A DNA stretch of 64,000 nucleotides, taken from assembly GCA_032209605.1 (NCBI GenBank), contig JASFXZ010000001.1, positions 16,758,256 through 16,822,255 of the forward strand, in the 5' to 3' direction. This stretch comes from Mactromeris polynyma. Its lineage: Eukaryota > Mollusca > Bivalvia > Venerida > Mactridae. This document shows positions 24,701 to 34,340 of this stretch, piece by piece. The notes under the pieces were generated by a model that searched no databases, was not told the origin of the DNA, and saw only the letters and a program-made list of their open reading frames with translations. A program made the position numbers and the translations under genes. Every line of letters starts with the position of its first letter. The stretch's first letter is position 1.

Positions 24701-25796
24701 TGTAATAGGATAGTGAGATTGGGTGGTAAATGTAATAGGTTAGTGAGGTTGGGTGGTAAATGTAATAGGATAGTGAGGTTGGGTGGTAAATGTAATAGGA
24801 TAGTGAGGTTGGGTGGTAGTAGGTTAGTGAGGTTGGGTGGTAGTAATTTAGTGAGGTTGGGTGGTAGTAATTTAGTGAGGTTGGGTGGTAGTAATTTAGT
24901 GAGGTTGGGTGGTAGTAATTTAGTGAGGTTGGGTGGTAGTAGGATAGTGAGGTTGGGTGGTAGTAGGATAGTGAGGTTGGGTGGTAGTAGGTTAGTGAGG
25001 TTGGGTGGTAGTAATTTAGTGAGGTTGGGTGGTAGTAATTTAGTGAGGTTGGGTGGTAGTAGGTTAGTGAGGTTGGGTGGTAGTAGGATAGTGAGGTTGG
25101 GTGGTAGTAATTTAGTGAGGTTGGGTGGTAGTAGGTTAGTGAGGTTGGGTGGTAGTAGGTTAGTGAGGTTGGGTGGTAGTAATTTAGTGAGGTTGGGTGG
25201 TAGTAATTTAGTGAGGTTGGGTGGTAGTAGGTTAGTGAGGTTGGGTGGTAGTAATTTAGTGAGGTTGGGTGGTAGTAATTTAGTGAGGTTGGGTGGTAGT
25301 AATTTAGTGAGGTTGGGTGGTAGTAATTTAGTGAGGTTGGGTGGTAGTAGGTTAGTGAGGTTGGGTGGTAGTAATTTAGTGAGGTTGGGTGGTAGTAATT
25401 TAGTGAGATTGGGTGGTAGTAATTTAGTGAGGTTGGGTGGTAGTAATTTAGTGAGGTTGGGTGGTAGTAATTTAGTGAGGTTGGGTGGTAGTAATTTAGT
25501 GAGGTTGGGTGGTAGTAATTTAGTGAGGTTGGGTGGTAGTAGGATAGTGAGGTTGGGTGGTAGTAGGATAGTGAGGTTGGGTGGTAGTAGGTTAGTGAGG
25601 TTGGGTGGTAGTAATTTAGTGAGGTTGGGTGGTAGTTATTTAGTGAGGTTGGGTGGTAGTTATTTAGTGAGGTTGGGTGGTAGTAATTTAGTGTGGTTGG
25701 GTGGTAGTAATTTAGTGAGGTTGGGTGGTAGTAATTTAGTGAGGTTGGGTGGTAGTAATTTAGTGAGGTTGGGTGGTAGTAATTTAGTGAGGTTGT
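18721..25796 (+). repeat. Giant C-free minisatellite of 24- and 30-bp units
   Basis: This 7.07-kb array contains about 250 units. The 24-base unit is gtgaggttgggtggt + agtaggtta; the 30-base unit is gtgaggttgggtggt + aaatgtaataggtta. Main variants are 'aggata' for 'aggtta', 'agtagg' for 'aatagg', 'aattta' (near the 3' end) and rare 'gagatt'. The + strand has almost no C: one was found, at about 19,418. Each unit has the G-run spacing GG-TT-GGG-T-GG-n-GG, capable in principle of two-tetrad G-quadruplexes. Both unit lengths are multiples of three, so one frame on each strand stays open for about 2,385 codons. Neither has an ATG start. Confidence 0.97.
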
Positions 25797-26000
25797 GTGC
25801 ACTCTTTAATCAGGTTTGTTGTCAAGTATGTCTTGATGTTGTTTATATTCTTTTATCAACATTGGACGCTGTGCACGTTGTCACTTTGTGATTGGATTCC
25901 CAGTGACTCCTCCTCAACTCCTATTGTTTTGTGCACTGATGTTTCCCTGTGATCTGTGTGGGGAGGCATCGTCTTGTGAATGTGGCGTTTCGTGTATCAA
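25797..26000 (-). repeat. R1 dispersed repeat, copy d, abutting the giant array
   Basis: Read on the minus strand, this gives 'acgccacattcacaagacga', 'tgcctccccacacagatcac' and 'agggaaacatcagtgcac', which is R1 starting from its 'gccacat' terminus. The 75 bases between the array and the core are probably R1 interior. Confidence 0.65.
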
Positions 26001-27105
26001 TTTAGTCCTTCCTCTACATCGAATGGTATAAACAGTACATGATCTAACTCAAATCATACGTATTTTATATAAATGCGTTTTAGCAATTATGTCAAACCAA
26101 TGCTAATACTACAAACATTTACAAAGTTCGTAAGATATTTCTTCAATTTACATTTTAGGACAATGCACCGTGACTGAATATAATCTTATCAAAACGCTGT
26201 TACACAAACTAGTTCCCTATGGGCAAAGGCTGTCCGATATTTGATATTCACTTTGCCTGCAATTGAGCAAACAGCACGGGAATTTAATACTTAGCTTCAC
26301 TTGATTGAGGCATTGCTAAGCAAGCATAGAGCGTATGGATGTTTGAGCAACTTAATCAAAATTGTAACAGATATTACAGCCATATTTAATGGAATTATAT
26401 TGGATAATAATGAGCAAGTAGGGACAAATTCCAGTGCATGAGTATGAAATCAGTGGTAACTGAAGATGACATATTCATTGAATGTAATATGTGAAAAATC
26501 GGCGCATTCAATACAAGAAGTAATTAAAGTGTAAAGGGTAAGTATAGAACGGAACCGTAGTTTTTGGTAGAATGCTGCAACCGTGATTCAACCGCATATT
26601 TTTACAACGGATTTTTAAAATATTTATCTAGCTGATTATCATTGGCATGAAATTTAGATTTTGATGAGATCAACACCAAGTTCGAGCGCACGGCATGGGA
26701 TCTACACGAACGTTTTTTGCATTTTTCCCGAAATCGTTTGCATTTTGAATAAAGCCTGGACATATTTGTGTTGGACTTAATTCCCCGATGTTTGAAATTC
26801 CTGTGTACCGGTTTCTAGTAAACAAAAACGTAAGATCATACTTAATTTCAGCATCTAGTTTAGATGATTGGCACTACAGCGAAAGTAGTATTGGGGCATT
26901 TCAAACATATAACGCGAACGTTATCACTCATAAAAGTTATTGCATATGAAACAAGATAGATTTTACACCAATACCAGACTGTTACAAGAATTAGATATAT
27001 TTGTTCAAGTTACATGTACTGTTGTATTTGGACTTTCATGTATAACGTAATAGGTCATTTCATTTAATCACAACGTACGCATGATTAATGCTTATGCACC
27101 GAGAT

Positions 27106-27121
27106 CTTTTCGTCTTTTCAG
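27106..27121 (+). promoter_or_regulatory. 3' splice site before gene copy 2
   Basis: 'gatcttttcgtcttttcag' ends in AG at 27,120-27,121, 51 bases before the ATG. It is the positional equivalent of the acceptor before copy 1. Confidence 0.6.
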
Positions 27122-27172
27122 AAAATATTCTACACATGAAATTATCGATCGGAATCCAAACTCATAAACAAC

Positions 27173-27730
27173 ATGAAGTATTTTATTCTACAAGCTCTGT
27201 GCAAGGAAGTTGGTATCAATGATAATAATGTAACCACTGGAAATTCTAGCTCATATGGTATCCTACGTGATTGTAAACCTATGGACACCTTATCTGAACC
27301 AGTGCTAGTGAATATTGTTGATTTTGAAAAGGACAAAGAGGATGACGCAAATTCTGGAGCTGTTATGTACATAGTGGCTGTGCTTGTTTTTTACTCTGCA
27401 GGAATTATGATTATGATAATAAAATATTTACGTACAGAAACACGGGAATTAGAAGAAGAGCGCATTCTGGATGATTTCTTCCGTACGATGCCAGCTTGCA
27501 AGAAAGAAAGAGAACAAGATAATGTTAATCGTGTTGCTATACATGCATTTCATGCTTTAACGTCATTCAATGATGAAAAAAGTGATATTGGTGATGTTAA
27601 TGAATCCATTGTTACATATGTAGACACTTTTGAAGAAACTGGTGATGGACGACCATCCATGCAACCTCGTGTAGATACTGACAATGCGGAGAACACAACT
27701 GCCTTTGACATGATGATTAACGACGTTTAG
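27173..27730 (+). CDS. Putative KCNE-like single-pass membrane protein, copy 2 (185 aa)
   Basis: It has the same length and layout as copy 1: Cys10 and Cys34, sequons at Asn19 and Asn24, a transmembrane helix at about 63-84, then KYLRTET and ELEEERILDDFFRTMP. The central block (residues about 91-134) differs from copy 1 by only two synonymous bases in about 130, while N- and C-terminal parts differ freely. The C-terminus is INDV; the Thr of the copy 1 PDZ-like motif is replaced by Asn. An upstream ATG at 27,136 in another frame opens a 28-codon uORF that overlaps the start and ends at 27,222. A potential poly(A) signal AATAAA lies at 27,797-27,802. The KCNE assignment is inference from architecture. 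Confidence 0.7.
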   Translation: MKYFILQALCKEVGINDNNVTTGNSSSYGILRDCKPMDTLSEPVLVNIVDFEKDKEDDANSGAVMYIVAVLVFYSAGIMIMIIKYLRTETRELEEERILDDFFRTMPACKKEREQDNVNRVAIHAFHALTSFNDEKSDIGDVNESIVTYVDTFEETGDGRPSMQPRVDTDNAENTTAFDMMINDV

Positions 27731-27796
27731 AATACTTGTTACATTACTAGTTTGAAGTAAAAACAAGAGGAATCGTTCTCCAAAAGTATTTGTGGC

Positions 27797-27802
27797 AATA
27801 AA
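27797..27802 (+). terminator. Candidate poly(A) signal of gene copy 2
   Basis: AATAAA lies 67 bases after the stop codon. The hexamer is common in AT-rich DNA, so support comes only from position. Confidence 0.4.
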
Positions 27803-29689
27803 CTGTTAATATACATCAGGAATACACAATTACCTTGTAAGAAAGAGTATGCAAGTCTGGCCAGTTGGAATATGAAATCCTTCTGTGAAACCTAGTTTTG
27901 GAATTATGTATTGTGCGTAACACAGACCACGTCAGAGAATAACCGTATGACAAAGTCAATTAACGGAGAATTTTCATTATATTTCCAGTGCTGCTAACGG
28001 CACTGGACACTTGATTCATCTCTAACCGAGTCTGATTCAATAAATGAAATAATAGTGCTGTATCGTTTGGAATAAACACGAAGCCATTGCAGTGTGAATA
28101 AGTGCATGAAAATGACACTCCTACAGAGAAACATTTTATTTGTTTTTTTATAACTTCAATGATTAACTTTAAAGATCAAAGCTGTCCTTAACATCCGGTA
28201 ATACGGATGTCTGTGAAAATATAGAGTTGAAACAGTCATAATAATCATATTAGAAACATTAGTGTTTGAGTTCTTCAAAGATATTTAACGTCTCAAGTTC
28301 GTTGTAATTTCGTTCTTCTCAGAAATCATAGTAACACCAGACACATTATAACTAAATGGCGGGAGACATAAAAGAACAATTACGCTAAGGGAAGTTTTTA
28401 ACACCTATAAATAATATTATTTTGTCTGAAATGTATTGCGTGAAAATTATAAGCGACAATTTCCCTGAGATTAACAAACGATTTTTGTTGTTGGTTCATT
28501 CAAAACGTCGTTATTAGTGGTGATGATAACGGAGTGGAATCCCATGAGGTTGTTCTATTAGTGTTGTGTAAACCAATCAAATCTTACGTTTACCACCAAG
28601 GCAATTTCTCTTCAGCCGAACAACGTTTGTAACCTTGACGTGGATTGGTAAACCTTTCGATAAAGGGAACGTGACTTTACCGAAATGATCTGAATTTCGG
28701 TGAATTTACCGAAATCCATTTTGGATTGGAGTGACCAGCAATCGTAACATCTCGGCCTATTTTATGTTGCACAACAAATCTTAAGCTTCAAATTGCGCCG
28801 ACCGTCTTTTTCAAGAATGTTTTTGTTATCAAATACATTTTCTATTTAATTTTTGATCTGCACTTGTAAGCGAATCTTTTTCTAGAGCTTGCATATCGTT
28901 GACATATAATTGACGTTTTTAATCAGTCAAACTCTGTATTGGATGTTCTAATTCGGTTTGGTTGGGGAAATAACCATTACTCACGACAAATTCTTCCACT
29001 AGAAATATATTCACTCTCAAACCTCAAATGAAACCCGTAGAAAGTTAGAACTTAAAAAGCATTGTTATCTACTTCGCGCACTCAAATCCCCAGCCTCAAA
29101 TCAACAGCATATATTTTGAATACTGATTGTGGTGTAAGTGTTAAGACCCGGCACTCACATGTCGCAATTATTTAGAAAATTATTTTCGCACTTGTGTTAT
29201 AGCAATGGCCCTTTTATTTCGATTTTTTCTAAATTCCTAAATTTTAGCTCTTATCACCTAGATATATGAAAATATTAACCGACCAAATGTGCTGATAGTG
29301 TTACAATTGTCAGTTATGTTGATTTTGTGTAGATAGGATTAAAGATGTATCTGGTCCATGTGAAACTAATATATTTGAACAAGGCTTTATCCAGTGTTCT
29401 TGCAACATTGACTAAAACATCTTTAATATGAATAGTTGCAGTGTATTACCAATTCAGAAAATCTTGTTTTATCATGTTACGCACGTATAAAACTTGTAAA
29501 ACCCCGCTTGTCAAAAAAACCTTTAATTAAACATGTTGATTTTTATCGACACATATTGACGAATATGTTATTAGTGTATTGTTTTATAATGAATATGTGT
29601 TGATTTTTTAACTTGATATATATTTTCCATGCTTGTTTATGTAATTAAATGATCTAAAAGTAGCATAACAATACTTTAAAGTTGTTGCA
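27803..29689. other. Flank of gene copy 2
   Basis: 28,340-28,960 is homologous to 11,280-11,720. About 28,580-28,780 is an extra segment containing repeated 'taccgaaat' motifs. Otherwise nothing is recognised. Confidence 0.4.
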
Positions 29690-29903
29690 ACGAACGCCAC
29701 ATTTATAAGACAATGCCTCCCAACACAAACCACAGGGAAACGTCTGCATTCAAAACATTAGTAGCTGACGAGGAGCAGAGGCAAACATGTATGGGGAATG
29801 GGGCAATAAGGAATTATCTGGCTGATTATCAAAAACAAGTACGATACAAAAACAGGAGGGTACAAAAAGGGGGAAGGGGAATCCATTACAGGACTAGTTA
29901 AGA
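29690..29903 (+). repeat. R1 dispersed repeat, copy e
   Basis: This copy runs from 'acgccacatttataagacaa', 'tgcctcccaacacaaacc' and 'gcattcaaaacattagtagc' to 'ccattacaggactagttaag'. Its end lies about 14 bases before a palindromic MITE. Confidence 0.65.
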
Positions 29904-29917
29904 AAGCATCCATATAT

Positions 29918-30594
29918 GAGCACTGCTGTGGGATTTCCAACCTCTTCTGTAAGTGACGACATTACGAGAAAACGTCACATGTGATATCACTATTCGCAAG
30001 CAGGAAACAATATTTACTCTATATGGTCAATTCGTTTTCATACATGGAGCAAATGTTGCTACTGTCAGTACCACATGTACTTGAAACAAACTATTTTAAT
30101 GTTCTATATGGCATATTTACTATAATAAGAATAAAGGTAACCAACGACCTCTTTGGACGTCCTTTTATTTTCAAAACAGTTCATCACCTTTAACAGAAAG
30201 ATCACCAAACCCATACATATTTGCAAAGCTAAGATGTCCATTTACAAGACAAGTCATTCAAACTATTCCAACCGGACATACATGTGCGAAATCACAAAAA
30301 AACAAGTCTCAACAAGATCGCCCAAAATCTGCAACATGTCAAAACCGACGTCCACCGTTCAACTGGTGATATTCGCCTATTTCATACCATTTCTCTTCAC
30401 TTATACGAATTCGGTGCTGGTTTCTGATTCCGATCCATACAAGGACTCAAAATACTGTGTTCACATCAAGTCGGACCATACAAAAGGACGTATAAAGAGG
30501 TCGTTGGTTACCTTTATTCTGATTATAGTAAATAGGTCATATAGAACATTTCTGTAAAAAGCCGTCACTAATCGAAAAGGTTGGAATCGGCGCT
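29918..30594. mobile_element. Palindromic MITE split by a nested element
   Basis: The left part (29,918-30,068) begins 'gagcactgctgtgggatttc' and continues like the elements at 51,082 and 57,904. The right end 'ggttggaatcggcgct' reappears only at 30,579-30,594. The sequence between is a separate element with its own inverted repeats, so the MITE was interrupted after it inserted. Confidence 0.65.
30069..30560. mobile_element. Nested foldback element with about 68-bp inverted repeats
   Basis: The left arm (30,098-30,165) includes 'aatgttctatatgg' and 'aaaggtaaccaacgacctct'. The right arm (30,483-30,550) is its reverse complement with few mismatches, including 'agaggtcgttggttaccttt'. The interior of about 320 bases has an open frame of 134 codons with no recognisable domain. 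Exact outer limits and target duplication were not resolved. Confidence 0.65.
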
Positions 30595-30599
30595 AATAT

Positions 30600-31499
30600 A
30601 TTGAAAACTGAAGCACCTAAACCGAAGCAAAGACAACTATCATGTTTGTGAAGATCACAAAATTAAATACCACAAAGGCAATTTGTACTACTCAGATATT
30701 TTGTTTTTCCGCAAAGACGATATCGTCTAATTAAAGAATCTAAGCCGCTTTCGACGGAAATCCAAATGATTTACAGTTCGGGACAATTATGTGTATATCT
30801 ATCGTTAGGAGCATATCAATAATTATTATAAAATAATAAATGGTAACCGTGGAAACTTAAGTTCTGTACGTGTATCTACACAGCTATTATTTCGATAATT
30901 ATTTAACAGCGGTCATTTTCTTCTGATATTAATCGTGAACACACTAAATGCAACTATTGCTTGTTATATAGTCACTTTCACACTTTAGTTCATGTTATAG
31001 CGCTTTTGAATACATTTAAATAGTAGACTGGATCCTCCCATAAGCATTGTATTATAAAAGGTGGTAAAGTGCTGTTATATTGACCGCGAACAGACGTATG
31101 ATCTTTTAGGACCGATCCATTTAAACTTAGATACGGACATACTATTGGCCCTTAAGCTATAACTGCTGATTGGTTGACTTTCAATAAAAAACAGAACCTC
31201 GACTTTTTCTCCGTCAAGCTTACAGACTAACATGAACCTTTCAATACACCTATTTTGAAATATAATGGTGTAGGTAATATATTCAACGCACGCGGTCAAT
31301 GAAACGCACTATATCGTAGCATACCAAAACATTAATCTGGCGTCTGAACAGTCAGTCAAGCATTTGATCTGATTAAGTATCCGTGATATTGTATGTATCA
31401 ATGATTAAGACATAATAAGCGTTAGACTTTTCGAGGTCAATACTTGGGCCTTTTGTTCACGCCATCCTTATCTTGGTCTACTGCTCAACCGAAGTTATC
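30600..31499. other. Unassigned sequence within unit B
   Basis: Around 30,838-30,970 it matches unit A at 13,572-13,720. Nothing else is recognised. Confidence 0.4.
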
Positions 31500-32725
31500 G
31501 TCACAAGCACAAACATCTATTTTTGCGATATATGATAACCAAAGACCATTTTGGGCATTTTAATTTAAAGCAACTGTTTCAGCTATTTGATGCTATGGTT
31601 AAACCTGTACTTTGCTACGGATCTCAGATATGGGTATACAAATATGCTTCTGATATAGAAGCTGCGCAGCTTTCCTTTTGTAAAAGATTTTTGGGAGTCA
31701 AAAATGCTACAAATAACTGTATGGTGCTTGGTGAATGTGGTAGACTACCATTGTGTGTAACTTACTTAACAAATTGCATTAAATACTGGTGTAAATTGAA
31801 ACAAATGGGTGAAGCAAGATATCCAAACATTGTTATTATATGTTACGCTCGATTGATAATGCAGGTAGATTAGCTGGGCTACAAATGTTAAAAACCTTCT
31901 TTTTTTGTATGGGTTTGGTTTTGTATGGGTTTCACATGATATTGGGGATGTTGATACATTTATTATTGTCTTCAAACAAAGACTTATTGATTATTATACA
32001 CACAACTGGAATCAGCAACTACAAGAATCAAGTAGATGCCATTATTATAAACATTTTAAAACATTGTTAAACACTGAAAGATACCTTACAATGGAGATGC
32101 CTGTTAAGTATAGATTAGCCATGGCGAGGTTTCGTTGCTCTAGTAATAAGCTAAACGTAGAGACTGGTAGACACAGTAACATTCCTTTTGAGGCAAGAAC
32201 TTGTCAATATTGTTATCGAAATCATCACCGCAATATAGTTGAATGCGAGTATCATGTTTTCTTTCAATGTGAAAGATTTAATTGTGTTCGTAATCAGTAC
32301 CATTTCAATTGGCATACTTCCAATAGCACTTTACAGGATTTCTACAATATTCTTTCATCAAACAATGGCAACACTTTTTTCAGAGCTGCCATCTATGTAG
32401 ATAAACTGTTGAGTCACTTTCAATAGCAAGTTTATTAATTGAACATAACCGAATGTATAAATGCATGATTTTGTATTATCAATTAAAGTATTAAAACATC
32501 ATAATTATCATCTGATAGCATACATACTCTTTTCATGGACTATAAGTTTCCATACCCATACAAAAAAGCTGTATCGTGGCTGTCCTTGAGAGTTTGATAC
32601 ATTGTAATCTTATTGATGACACAACTCTTGACATTGTATTTTGTTGCACATGAATGTATTGTAGTGTATTTTGGGCCGGTGGCCTATATTACATAAATAA
32701 ACTTTGAATTGAACTGAATTGATTA
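31500..32725 (+). mobile_element. LINE (non-LTR retrotransposon) 3' end, frameshifted
   Basis: From 31,523 the frame reads LFDAMVKPVLCYGSQIW and later FCKRFLGVK, the usual region just after the RT catalytic domain in LINE polyproteins. The reading frame shifts twice between about 31,845 and 31,905. It then continues to a stop at 32,426 with a C-terminal CxxC...H...C cluster (TCQYCYRNHHR, then ECEYHVFFQCERF). A 3' UTR follows, ending in 'ataaataaactttgaattga' repeats, a typical LINE tail. The RT active site and ORF1 are absent, so this is a 5'-truncated, dead insertion. Unit A lacks it, so it inserted after the segmental duplication or was lost from A. Confidence 0.85.
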
Positions 32726-32729
32726 GTTT

Positions 32730-33299
32730 TAGAGTTTGGTCAGTTTAAAAGAGATGATGTAAAGAGTACTGGAAAAGTAACGACTTGTACAAATAGTGTA
32801 CTTGTTCCAATGCCGTTTTCTTAAACAAAAGCTAAATTATTCGATGAACTAAACAGTCCAATATTTATTTTTAAACGCATAGTAAAGGCTATATATTAAT
32901 GAGTCTGACTCGGAAATTATTCACGAGCTATAACAAGTAAAACTAATATCTATGGATTTCCAGAATTACAGACGTTATACAGTTGCTTTAATTATCATTA
33001 ATTATTCAAGTATAGATCATGTTGCATGTGATTATTATTCGATCGATTGTGATTAAGTATTTGTGACTTTGCACATGTCAGTACGTATTGCGCAAGTACT
33101 GATCCAAGTTTGTAACGGAATAAAATCTTATCATTCGATAGTTCAAATGTGCGTGTCGGAAACTTAATATAAAACTTGAAGTATATTTCAAATATATTTT
33201 TTGAAGTAATATAAGCTTTGGGACGTCAGTTTGCTGTTCAGCATACTCAACTACTCGTAGATAGACATAAAATGTATTTCATTTCTGGTGACATACCTC
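32730..33299. other. End of unit B
   Basis: 32,945-33,240 is homologous to 17,800-18,040. No gene is seen. Confidence 0.4.
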
Positions 33300-33300
33300 C

Positions 33301-33465
33301 TGCCCGGCTAGCTCAGTTGGTAGAGCGCTAGATAGTCACCAGGCAGATCCGGGTACGACTCCCGGGGGTTGGGCAAGTTATGTTCTTCTGTGACATTGGC
33401 TACTGTGATGTCCTTCACATGTGGAGAAGTTAATTTCGGAAGAGCATGTTATTACTGGTTGATAA
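33301..33465 (+). mobile_element. tRNA-derived SINE
   Basis: The head 'gcccggctagctcagttggt' is followed by a T-arm with a good five-pair stem around 'tacgact', and the acceptor strands can pair (gcccggc/gttgggc with G-T pairs). The anticodon stem does not pair and two extra bases lie before the acceptor strand, so it is not a working tRNA. About 50 bases on comes 'cacatgtggagaagtt', shared with the SINE body at 2.6 kb. The 3' domain is degraded. Confidence 0.7.
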
Positions 33466-33469
33466 TTAA

Positions 33470-34039
33470 TTCCAAATCGCAAATCGTAATATAATCCATT
33501 TAGGTCATAAATTGTGTGATCAACACAAACACCTTCGAAAACAATATGAAACTCATGCTATATTTAAATACATACATGAGCAATAATGTCTTTATATTAC
33601 ATCTCTTACTGACATTCATTAAGTTGATATGAAGCACTTTGTTTCTTTATTTCTGTTATTTTAAAGAAGATCGTGACTAAAGACTTGCTCTTCACTCGTA
33701 TATCACTTTCTCAATACACAATACGATAATAATTACAAAGATGAAACATAAAGAATGCACTTTTTATTAGTATTTTTTTCAAAATCTTCTCGACTTGAAT
33801 CCTTTGATTTGAATGTCAGATCCTGCATAAGATGTTAATTATTGACTAGATATTTATATAAGTTTTCGCCATGTCACATGTTGTCTCTAATATTGTGCGG
33901 ATAAACAGTAGCTGTAGTGTGGTAACATGTGTCGCACGTTTCTACTAGTTACAGAGTAACATAGACAATGCAAAATATGCACACAAACTCTATTTCTATG
34001 GGTACTCAAATAAATGATATGAATAGAAAACATCACATA
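33470..34039. other. Unassigned AT-rich sequence
   Basis: Nothing recognised. Confidence 0.4.
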
Positions 34040-34240
34040 TACAAGACAATGCTTTCCCACACAGAACCCCGAGAAAACTTCAGTCTACACAACTTAAGAC
34101 ACTGAGGAGGTGCAATGGTAAACACGTATGGGAAAAGGGGGTGCAATGAATGGTCTGGCCGACCTAGAAACATCTACGAAGAATTTAGGGGGATGGATGG
34201 TATACATCACGGAAAAGGTCAAGAAAGTCACTAATAATAG
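34040..34240 (+). repeat. R1 dispersed repeat, copy f
   Basis: Blocks in order: 'atacaagacaatgctttccc', 'cacacagaaccccgagaaaa', 'ctgaggaggtgcaatgg', 'aatggtctggccgacc', 'tacatcacggaaaaggtcaa'. The 3' side continues into GA-rich sequence to about 34,340. Confidence 0.65.
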
Positions 34241-34340
34241 GCCGAGTGGGACAGGTGAGGAGAAAAGAACATAGTGGTAAAGGTATATAAAGTGGTCGAG
34301 GGGTACAGTGGCCGATTCCAGATCTGAAGGTCGAGGGTAA

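Larger units (their letters stand above)
26050..33240 (+). repeat. Segmental duplication, unit B
   Basis: This is the partner of 8,170-18,040 (anchors listed there). It carries gene copy 2. Insertions present here and not in unit A include an R1 copy with palindromic MITE at 29.7-30.6 kb, a LINE end at 31.5-32.7 kb and about 200 bases near 28,580-28,780. Non-coding homology is patchy, so the duplication is not recent. Confidence 0.7.

Noticed and set aside
14417..25796. CRISPR array
   Set aside because: Repeats are contiguous with no unique spacers, in a eukaryotic context with no cas genes.
18721..25796. Interstitial telomere (ggttag words)
   Set aside because: The unit contains single ggttag-like words but no tandem TTAGGG; the similarity is due to shared G/T-rich composition.
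18636..25891. Two giant proteins (about 2,385 residues) on opposite strands
   Set aside because: They are translations of the 24/30-base satellite; neither has an ATG initiator, and substitutions do not respect codons.
30153..30557. 134-codon ORF
   Set aside because: It lies inside the nested foldback element and runs through its inverted repeat; no domain is seen.
33301..33374. Functional tRNA gene
   Set aside because: The anticodon stem is unpaired and there are two extra bases before the acceptor strand; a SINE body follows.
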